Below are positions 1-6,134 of a stretch of 8,437 nt of DNA, piece by piece (positions within the stretch are counted from its first letter, which is position 1; each line of letters opens with the position of its first letter). The notes below the pieces were generated by a model. The model ran no database searches, was not told the origin of the DNA, and was given only the letters and a program-made list of their open reading frames with translations. The stretch comes from Clostridiales bacterium (GTDB lineage Bacteria > Bacillota_A > Clostridia > Peptostreptococcales > Anaerovoracaceae), in the NCBI GenBank assembly GCA_012510935.1, contig JAAZHB010000044.1:1-8437 (forward strand), written 5' to 3'. The translations under genes were made by a program, and so were the position numbers.

Positions 1-645
1 GAAGAGAAGTATAACCTAGGTGAGGACTCGGTACTTGCATCTGAAGAATTTGGACCATCGGTAGGAAATGATTTAAAAGCAAATGCAGTTAAGGCAGTTC
101 TAATCGCAACTCTATGTATGCTTATATATATTAGATTCAGATTTAAGACTTGGAAATTCGGTGTAGCTGCAATTGCTGGTCTAGCGCATGATGTATTGAT
201 AACCCTTGCATTGTACGCAATCTTCGGATTTACAATCAATAACCCATTTATTGCTGGCATTTTGACTGTTGTAGGTTATTCGATTAACGATACAATCGTT
301 GTATTTGACAGAATAAGAGAGAATTCCAAGTTCTATAAGCGCAAGCAGGATAACATGTTAGTAAATGACAGTGTTAATCAGACATTATCAAGATCAATAA
401 TGACATCTTTAACAACACTAATAGTAATGGTGCCATTATTCTTTATGGTATCAACTCAGATTAGAGAATTCCTTGTACCACTAATAATCGGTGTTCTTGT
501 AGGTACATATTCTTCAATCTGTCTGTGCAGTCCTATGTACTATGCATTCAAGAAGAAAGAAAACATGTCATCATATACTATAAAGAAAGAAAGTGACGAT
601 AAGTCGCGTGCTAAAGCAAACAAAAAGAATAATGGAGATAAATAG
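1..645 (+). CDS. secF: Protein translocase subunit SecF, C-terminal part (5' end outside window)
   Basis: SecF works with SecD in the cytoplasmic membrane beside SecYEG and helps pull exported proteins through, using the proton-motive force. The reading frame is open from base 1, giving 214 residues to the TAG at 643-645, so the true start is upstream; the ATG at 118 lies inside a membrane helix and is not the start. The fragment begins at the end of the extracytoplasmic domain (EEFGPSVGNDLKANA, residues 15-29). Five hydrophobic helices follow at about 29-46, 54-76, 81-103, 136-150 and 157-177, matching TM2-TM6 of SecF. Family signatures are AGLAHD (D64), GYSINDTIVVFDRIREN (about 92-108) and VGTYSSI. 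The tail is short, lysine-rich and cytoplasmic. Whether this is a separate SecF or the end of a fused SecDF cannot be seen here. The stop codon directly abuts the rel start. Identification is firm. Confidence 0.95.
   Translation, partial: EEKYNLGEDSVLASEEFGPSVGNDLKANAVKAVLIATLCMLIYIRFRFKTWKFGVAAIAGLAHDVLITLALYAIFGFTINNPFIAGILTVVGYSINDTIVVFDRIRENSKFYKRKQDNMLVNDSVNQTLSRSIMTSLTTLIVMVPLFFMVSTQIREFLVPLIIGVLVGTYSSICLCSPMYYAFKKKENMSSYTIKKESDDKSRAKANKKNNGDK
634..637 (+). promoter_or_regulatory. Ribosome binding site (GGAG) supporting the GTG start of rel
   Basis: GGAG lies eight bases before the GTG at 646, inside the last codons of secF. The next in-frame ATG, at 682, has no comparable purine-rich motif before it. 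This favours GTG 646 as the rel start and suggests that translation of rel is coupled to termination of secF. Confidence 0.6.
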
Positions 646-2844
646 GTGACAAAAGTTCATATTATTACATTAGAACAATATATGGAGGAAATTAGCGAAA
701 TCAATCCAAAGTATAACGATACTATGATTGCGAAAGCTTTTGAAATCGCTAAGGACCTTCATAAAGCCCAGTATAGAAAAAGTGGTGAACCTTACATTAT
801 TCACCCAATAGCTGTTTCGAAGATACTGGCTACTTTTGGCATGGATAATGAAACTATTGTTGCTGGTCTTCTCCACGATGTTGTTGAAGACACAGACTAT
901 ACTCGTGAACAGTTAGTAGAAGATTTTGATGAATCAATAGCGCTTCTAGTAGATGGCGTAACCAAGCTTGGTAACATCAAATATGATACGAAGGAGCAGA
1001 TGCAAGCGGAGAATTTCCGTAAGATGTTCCTTGCAATGGCAAAGGATATAAGAGTTCTAATTATCAAGTTAGCAGATAGATTGCATAATATGAGAACTCT
1101 AGAATACATGCCAACTAATAAGAGGGAAGAGAAAGCTCTTGAAACACTCGAGATATATGCACCTCTTGCTGGAAGACTTGGTATCTACAGTATAAAGTTT
1201 GAACTTGAAGACTTAGCTCTTAAATATCTTCATCCAATTGAATATAAGAGATTAGCGAAGAAAGTTGCAATCAAGAAAGCAAACTATGAGAAGAATCTAG
1301 AATCTCTTATAACGGATATTGATACAAGCTTGAATGAGGCGGATATTCAGCACGATATCAAGGGAAGATCGAAGCATTTATATAGTATTTATCGCAAAAT
1401 GAAGCAGCAAGATAAGGAGCTTGATGAAATATTTGACTTGCTTGCTGTTAGAGTATTAGTGCAGAACCTTAAGGACTGTTATGAAGTTTTAGGCATTGTC
1501 CACACTAAGTGGAAACCTATTCCTGGAAGATTTAAAGACTACATAGCTATGCCTAAGACGAATATGTATCAATCACTTCATACTACTGTAATCGGAAACA
1601 ACGGCGAGCCGTTCGAGATTCAGATAAGAACTTATGAGATGCATAGAGTTGCCGAATATGGTATTGCTGCACATTGGAAATACAAAGAAGGAAGAGGGGC
1701 TGACGCTGAAGCCGAGAATGAAGAGAAACTTGCTTGGCTAAGACAAGCACTCGAGCTACAGAAAGAGTCCGAAGACTCCATCGATTTTCTTGAGACAATG
1801 AAGGTCGATCTTTTCGATAACCAAGTATTTGTTTTCTCACCTAAAGGCGATGTTATGGAGCTGCCTTACCAGTCAACACCATTAGACTTTGCTTTTAAGG
1901 TACATACAGATGTTGGAAATAGATGTGTTGGAGCTAAAGTAAATGGAAAGATGGTTCCGATTGGATATGAACTTAATAACGGAGATATTGTTGAAATAGT
2001 CACCTCTGCAAATTCGTCTGGCCCAAGTATGGATTGGTTAAACATTTGCAAGAGTTCTCAAGCAAAGCACAAGATTAGAAACTGGCTGCGCAAACAGAAT
2101 AAGGATGACGACTTAGATAGAGGAAAGAATAATATTCAGGATTATGTTAAGAGAAAGGGCTATGACCCAGGACTTATCGTTAAGAATTCATACATTCTTA
2201 AAGCCTGCAAGACCCTAAACTTCGATACAGTCAACGAAATGTATATGCAAGTGTCTCGTGGAGGTTCTATTCTTTCAAAGGTAAGTCAGAAATTAATTGA
2301 TTATTATATCGAAGATACTCAATTAAAAGAGATTCAGAAAGAAGAGAGTCTTAAGAAAAAGAAACCGGTTAACAGAGGCCTTGACGGCTCGGATGTTGGT
2401 ATCGTTGTTAAAGGAACAAATAATTTGCTAATACGAAGAGCAACTTGCTGTAACCCTGTTCCCGGAGACGAAATTACGGGATATGTTTCTAAAGGAAAGG
2501 GCATAAATGTCCATAGAGCAGATTGTCCAAATATTGTAAATCTTTCTGACGAAGATAAAGCTAGATTGATTGAAGTAGCATGGGATACCCCGAAGTCTGG
2601 TCAATCTTATTATGTAGACATTCAGATTCGTGGAGTAGATAGAAAGGGCATGTTCAGTGACCTTTCGAAGGCTTGTGAAGACAATGAAACAATCCTTGCT
2701 GGTGTAAATATGAAGCCAGTGACTGAAGATGAAGTAAGTTTGATTATGACAGTTTCAATTTCTGACATGCATCAGCTTAGAAGACTTCTTATATCATTAA
2801 GGCAAGTACCAGGCGTAACCAGCGCTTACAGAAATAAGTCGTAG
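646..2844 (+). CDS. relA: Bifunctional (p)ppGpp synthetase/hydrolase Rel (RelA/SpoT family)
   Basis: This cytosolic enzyme makes (p)ppGpp from ATP and GTP/GDP when uncharged tRNA reaches the ribosome, and breaks it down when starvation ends. The 732 residues are the usual length for Rel. The N-terminal HD hydrolase domain carries H53, H77-D78 (in HDVVEDT) and D144 (in KLADRLHNMRT), so its Mn-binding set is intact. The synthetase domain (about 235-345) has GRSKHLYSIYRKM, D264, RFKD at 295-298 and FEIQIRT with E324. The RxKD form, rather than ExDD, is typical of bifunctional Rel. A TGS domain spans about 391-455, a Cys/His zinc-finger-like domain follows with C601, C602, H623 and C627, and a C-terminal ACT domain occupies about 655-732. 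The start is GTG immediately after the secF TAG; the first downstream ATG is at 682. Residues for both activities look complete. It is called relA or rel in Firmicutes. Confidence 0.97.
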   Translation: MTKVHIITLEQYMEEISEINPKYNDTMIAKAFEIAKDLHKAQYRKSGEPYIIHPIAVSKILATFGMDNETIVAGLLHDVVEDTDYTREQLVEDFDESIALLVDGVTKLGNIKYDTKEQMQAENFRKMFLAMAKDIRVLIIKLADRLHNMRTLEYMPTNKREEKALETLEIYAPLAGRLGIYSIKFELEDLALKYLHPIEYKRLAKKVAIKKANYEKNLESLITDIDTSLNEADIQHDIKGRSKHLYSIYRKMKQQDKELDEIFDLLAVRVLVQNLKDCYEVLGIVHTKWKPIPGRFKDYIAMPKTNMYQSLHTTVIGNNGEPFEIQIRTYEMHRVAEYGIAAHWKYKEGRGADAEAENEEKLAWLRQALELQKESEDSIDFLETMKVDLFDNQVFVFSPKGDVMELPYQSTPLDFAFKVHTDVGNRCVGAKVNGKMVPIGYELNNGDIVEIVTSANSSGPSMDWLNICKSSQAKHKIRNWLRKQNKDDDLDRGKNNIQDYVKRKGYDPGLIVKNSYILKACKTLNFDTVNEMYMQVSRGGSILSKVSQKLIDYYIEDTQLKEIQKEESLKKKKPVNRGLDGSDVGIVVKGTNNLLIRRATCCNPVPGDEITGYVSKGKGINVHRADCPNIVNLSDEDKARLIEVAWDTPKSGQSYYVDIQIRGVDRKGMFSDLSKACEDNETILAGVNMKPVTEDEVSLIMTVSISDMHQLRRLLISLRQVPGVTSAYRNKS

Positions 2845-2847
2845 GAG
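2843..2847 (+). promoter_or_regulatory. Ribosome binding site (AGGAG) overlapping the rel stop codon
   Basis: AGGAG shares its first two bases with the TAG stop of rel and ends five bases before the ATG at 2853. The arrangement lets ribosomes finishing rel reinitiate on the hydrolase gene, so the two proteins are probably made in a coupled way. Confidence 0.6.
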
Positions 2848-2852
2848 AATAA

Positions 2853-3476
2853 ATGAGCATCATTGTAAATAGATTTCCCAAGGGTCCGATAGGTGAAAAC
2901 ACATATTTAATACGAGAAAGCGAAGGCAAAGAGGCTGCAATTCTTGATCCTGGATATTTTGGATCAGAGATTAACACCTTGATTGATGAAGGATATAAAG
3001 TAAAATATATCCTGCTTACTCATGCCCACGGCGATCATATTTATGCGCTTAATCAATATATTAAGACTTTTCCTGAAGCAATTGTTATTGCTGATGAACA
3101 CGAAGCCGTTCTTTTGGAGGATGGAAATGTAAATGGCAGCATCGAGATGATGGGCAAAGATATATCTTGCAAATCTGCCAGATATGTTAAGGATAACGAT
3201 GTCCTAATGCTTGGTAACGAGCAGATACAATGTATCTATACACCGGGACATACTATTGGGTGCATGTGCTACCTAATGGACGGAATTGTTTTTACAGGAG
3301 ACATTCTTTTCCGAAGAAGTGTTGGGGCAACTCATTTTTATACAGGCGACTGGGATGCACTTCAGAATTCTATTAGAATGAAGCTCTATGTATTGCCGGA
3401 AGATACGATAGTATATCCAGGACATTATGACATAACAACTATAGATGAAGAAAAGGAGCATAATCCTTTTGTATAG
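2853..3476 (+). CDS. Metallo-beta-lactamase-fold hydrolase, glyoxalase II-like
   Basis: A 207-residue cytosolic protein of the metallo-beta-lactamase superfamily, in the group resembling hydroxyacylglutathione hydrolase (glyoxalase II). The metal-binding set is complete: THAHGDH at 56-62 (H57, H59, D61, H62), PGHT with H133, FTGD with D150 and PGH with H191. The stretch FTGDILFRRSVGATHFYTGD matches this subgroup's usual pattern around the bridging aspartate. The end reads GHYDITTIDEE...NPF rather than the commoner GHGPxTTI, a mild deviation. The protein lacks the extra C-terminal domain of true glyoxalase II, so glutathione thioester hydrolysis should not be assumed; the substrate is unknown. 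A gene of this type is commonly found between rel and hisS in Clostridia. It starts eight bases after rel, and its 3' end overlaps the start of hemZ. Confidence 0.88.
   Translation: MSIIVNRFPKGPIGENTYLIRESEGKEAAILDPGYFGSEINTLIDEGYKVKYILLTHAHGDHIYALNQYIKTFPEAIVIADEHEAVLLEDGNVNGSIEMMGKDISCKSARYVKDNDVLMLGNEQIQCIYTPGHTIGCMCYLMDGIVFTGDILFRRSVGATHFYTGDWDALQNSIRMKLYVLPEDTIVYPGHYDITTIDEEKEHNPFV
3453..3458 (+). promoter_or_regulatory. Ribosome binding site (AAGGAG) that points to a TTG start for hemZ
   Basis: AAGGAG lies ten bases before the in-frame TTG at 3469. No such motif precedes the ATG at 3445, and the AAGGAG itself would fall inside the coding region if that ATG were used. This is the main reason for preferring the TTG. 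Confidence 0.5.
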
Positions 3477-4851
3477 ATTTTATATAAACAAAGTTAAAAA
3501 TGATTATCATTATAGTGAAATGGCAAGGGTTTTTCTAAACGATGATGAGTTTGAAGTAATTGCCATTGATTTTCAGAATGCGGGAGATATTGTTCTTTCT
3601 GAAGGAAGCTATATGATTAATGCATCATGCAGTGACCAAAGAAACGATATTAAAAGCGAACTGTATTTGCTTCTTTCAGAGCTTACGGGGAAAGAAAGTG
3701 AATGGGGGATTCATACTGGTGTTAGGCCTTTAAAGCTGGCACATGATTTGTATGACGAGTGCAAATCAATTGATAAGGTAATGTCCGAACTAAAAGAGAT
3801 TTATCTTTTCTCTGATAAGAAAATTCAGCTGATTAAAGAATTGCTAACTTACCAACTTCAGTATGTTCAGGTTTGTGATGACTCTTTCTCAAGCATATAT
3901 ATTGGAATACCTTTCTGCCCAACACGATGCGCTTATTGTTCTTTTGCATCAAACATTGCAGAAGCTGATGAAATAGAGAAGTATCTAGTTAATCTGTTGA
4001 AAGAAATACAATATACAGGTGAGCTAGTTAAAAGTCATAATACGCAAATTGAAAGTATATATGTTGGCGGTGGAACCCCAACTACACTTAATGCTAACCA
4101 GCTAGAAAGATTGATAAATGCGGTTAATGAGAGCTTTGGAATTGACCCAAAAGACATTGAATTCACCATTGAAGCTGGAAGACCAGATACAATAACTGCT
4201 GATAAACTAGCGGTTATGAGAAATAAAGATATTAATAGAATTAGCATTAATCCACAGACAATGAAGGATGAAACGCTAAGAACGATTGGAAGAGATCATA
4301 CAGCAGAAGCTATAAGAAATGGATACAAGCTTGCTTCAGATTACAACTTCGATGTAATTAATGCTGATCTCATTGTTGGGCTTCCTAATGAAACACTTGA
4401 TGATTTTCAAAGGTCACTCGATGAGATAATAAATATTGGAGCAAATAATATTACGATACATACTCTTTCGATAAAGAAAGGCTCTAGACTAAAGGACGAA
4501 GATCCAGATTACTACAGACAGGGCGCGGTTCTTGTAGCGAGTATGTTAGATTATGCTCATCAAAGACTTCTAGGTTGTGGTTTTAGCCCTTATTATATGT
4601 ACAGGCAGAAACATCAAATTGGCTCTTTCGAGAACATAGGTTATTGCAAACCTGGCAAGCACTCTTTATACAATATTAGGATAATGGAAGAAAAGCAGAC
4701 TATAATTGCGCTAGGCGCAGGAGCTATTGGCAAGGTCTACTATCCTGATACAAAGAGCCTTAAAAGAATTCCAAATGTAAGTAATTATAAGATATATAGT
4801 GAGCGTTTTGATGAAATGCTTAAGAGAAAAGATATGTATTACGGAGGATAA
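3469..4851 (+). CDS. hemZ: Radical SAM protein HemZ, oxygen-independent coproporphyrinogen III dehydrogenase family
   Basis: HemZ is a radical S-adenosylmethionine enzyme assigned to anaerobic conversion of coproporphyrinogen III to protoporphyrinogen IX, a late heme step. From the TTG at 3469 it has 460 residues. The 4Fe-4S motif CPTRCAYC gives C150, C154 and C157, preceded by IYIGIPF as in Bacillus HemZ. GGGTPT (200-205) and EAGRPDTIT are radical SAM/HemZ hallmarks, as are DRISINPQ-like NRISINPQ, NADLIVGLP, SPYYMYRQKH and the C-terminal NIGY...SLYNIRIMEEKQTI block. The N-terminal HemZ extension (WGIHTGVRPLKL) separates it from HemW-type proteins. An upstream ATG at 3445 would add eight residues but lacks a ribosome binding site. 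The TTG start overlaps the hydrolase gene by eight bases. No other heme genes are visible, so the physiological reaction here is uncertain. Family assignment is firm, exact activity less so. Confidence 0.9.
   Translation: MYRFYINKVKNDYHYSEMARVFLNDDEFEVIAIDFQNAGDIVLSEGSYMINASCSDQRNDIKSELYLLLSELTGKESEWGIHTGVRPLKLAHDLYDECKSIDKVMSELKEIYLFSDKKIQLIKELLTYQLQYVQVCDDSFSSIYIGIPFCPTRCAYCSFASNIAEADEIEKYLVNLLKEIQYTGELVKSHNTQIESIYVGGGTPTTLNANQLERLINAVNESFGIDPKDIEFTIEAGRPDTITADKLAVMRNKDINRISINPQTMKDETLRTIGRDHTAEAIRNGYKLASDYNFDVINADLIVGLPNETLDDFQRSLDEIINIGANNITIHTLSIKKGSRLKDEDPDYYRQGAVLVASMLDYAHQRLLGCGFSPYYMYRQKHQIGSFENIGYCKPGKHSLYNIRIMEEKQTIIALGAGAIGKVYYPDTKSLKRIPNVSNYKIYSERFDEMLKRKDMYYGG
4843..4847 (+). 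promoter_or_regulatory. Ribosome binding site (GGAGG) fixing the hisS start at 4853
   Basis: A strong GGAGG lies in the last codons of hemZ and ends five bases before the ATG at 4853. It shows that the longer open frame beginning at 4799 inside hemZ is not the start of hisS. Confidence 0.75.
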
Positions 4852-4852
4852 A

Positions 4853-6109
4853 ATGGCGATTAAAGCACCAAAGGGTACTAAAGATATAATGCCTGAAGAT
4901 TCATATAAATGGCAGTATATTGAGAGAAAATGGGATGAAATTTGTAGAGAATATGGTTTCGGAGAGATGAGAACCCCTACATTTGAATCTACAGAATTGT
5001 TCAATAGAGGGGTTGGAGAGACAACAGATATTGTTCAGAAAGAAATGTATACCTTTGAGGATATGGGACATAGAAGTATAACTTTGAAGCCAGAGGGAAC
5101 TTCTCCGGCAGTAAGGGCATTTATTGAATCAAATAAATATGCAGATGTGCAACCAAGCAAGTATTATTACAACACACCTTGCTTTAGATACGAGAAACCA
5201 CAAGCTGGAAGACTCAGAGAATTTCACCAATTTGGAATTGAGAATTTTGGCACTGAAAGTATGCTAGCAGATGCTGAAGTTATAGCTTTAGCGGATGATT
5301 TCTTAAGAAGAATGGGTATTGAAGATATTGAGCTTCATATTAGCAGTGTTGGTTGCAGAGAATGTAGACCGCTTCATAGAAAAGCGTTGCAAGAGTTTCT
5401 AGCACCAAAGTATGACGAACTCTGCGATACTTGCAAGTCAAGATTTGATAAAAATCCTATGAGAATATTGGATTGCAAGTCTGAGAATTGCCAAGAACTT
5501 GTAAAGGGTGCGCCAAGAGTGATTGACTATCTATGTGATGATTGTAAAGCATCTTTTGAGGAACTAAAGTCATATCTTGATGCAATGGGAATTAAGTATG
5601 TTGTTGATGCTTCAATTGTAAGAGGTTTGGACTATTATACAAAGACTGCCTTTGAATTTATTACAACAAAAATCGGTGCGCAGGGTACGATTTGCGGCGG
5701 CGGCAGATATGATCATCTCATTGAAGAGATTGGTGGTCCAGAAATGCCAGGTGTTGGTTTTGGCCTTGGCAAAGAGAGACTTATTATGCTAATGGAGCTT
5801 AGTGGGGCTGATTTTGGCGGACAGAATGTACCGAAACTTTCAATTGCTTGGGTATCTGATGATTCAAAGGAATATTGCATTAAGCTTGTTAGCGAGCTTA
5901 GGAAACAGGGCGTGGCTGCAGTTATAGATACCAAGAATAGAAATCTTAAAGGTCAGATGAAGTATGCAAATAAGCAGGGCGCAGAATATTCTGTTGTAAT
6001 TGGAGAAGACGAGGTTTCCACAGGAGAGCTCACTTTGAAGAATATGACAACAGGAGAACAGACTAAAGTTACAAAGAATGAACTTGTTTCAGCAGTTTTA
6101 AATAATTAA
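4853..6109 (+). CDS. hisS: Histidyl-tRNA synthetase (class II)
   Basis: HisRS charges tRNA-His with histidine in the cytosol. The 418 residues are normal for a bacterial HisRS. The N-terminus APKGTKDIMPED is typical, TLKPEGT sits at 77-83, and motif 2 with its flanks spans about 104-132 (FRYEKPQAGRLREFHQFG, R112). The histidine-specific peptide VRGLDYYT is at 256-263, GGGRYD at 282-287 and motif 3 GFGLGKERL at 302-310 with R309. The last 90 or so residues form the anticodon-binding domain. The insertion between motif 2 and the histidine peptide is rich in cysteine (C168, C171, C191, C194, C208, C213, C228, C231), mostly as CxxC pairs, suggesting metal binding. The ATG at 4853 has a strong GGAGG and lies one base after the hemZ stop, leaving no room for a dedicated leader. 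Identification is certain from the motifs. Confidence 0.97.
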   Translation: MAIKAPKGTKDIMPEDSYKWQYIERKWDEICREYGFGEMRTPTFESTELFNRGVGETTDIVQKEMYTFEDMGHRSITLKPEGTSPAVRAFIESNKYADVQPSKYYYNTPCFRYEKPQAGRLREFHQFGIENFGTESMLADAEVIALADDFLRRMGIEDIELHISSVGCRECRPLHRKALQEFLAPKYDELCDTCKSRFDKNPMRILDCKSENCQELVKGAPRVIDYLCDDCKASFEELKSYLDAMGIKYVVDASIVRGLDYYTKTAFEFITTKIGAQGTICGGGRYDHLIEEIGGPEMPGVGFGLGKERLIMLMELSGADFGGQNVPKLSIAWVSDDSKEYCIKLVSELRKQGVAAVIDTKNRNLKGQMKYANKQGAEYSVVIGEDEVSTGELTLKNMTTGEQTKVTKNELVSAVLNN

Positions 6110-6121
6110 TTGGTTAGGAGT

Positions 6122-6127
6122 AAGGGG
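6122..6127 (+). promoter_or_regulatory. Ribosome binding site of aspS (AAGGGG, with an upstream GGAG)
   Basis: The 25-base gap between hisS and aspS holds two purine-rich candidates. GGAG at 6117-6120 is fourteen bases from the ATG, too far for ideal spacing. AAGGGG at 6122-6127 is seven bases away and is the likelier site. No hairpin or T-box-like leader fits in the gap. Confidence 0.5.
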
Positions 6128-6134
6128 TTTTTAA

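Noticed and set aside
262..296. TTGACT followed by TACAAT inside secF as a promoter for rel
   Set aside because: The spacer is 23 bases, well beyond the 16-18 expected, and the motifs lie in conserved coding sequence.
1433..1459. TTGACT and TATTAG in rel as an internal promoter
   Set aside because: The spacer is only 15 bases and both elements fall in the conserved synthetase domain.
1583..1840. Minus-strand open frame opposite rel, and similar frames opposite hemZ, hisS and aspS
   Set aside because: They lie opposite strongly conserved coding sequence, have no recognisable motifs and no convincing start signals.
4799..4852. An 18-residue N-terminal extension of HisRS
   Set aside because: It lies wholly within the end of hemZ, does not resemble HisRS, and the GGAGG at 4843-4847 marks the ATG at 4853.
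6110..6134. Terminator in the hisS-aspS gap, suggested by the T run
   Set aside because: The five T bases are not preceded by any GC-rich inverted repeat.
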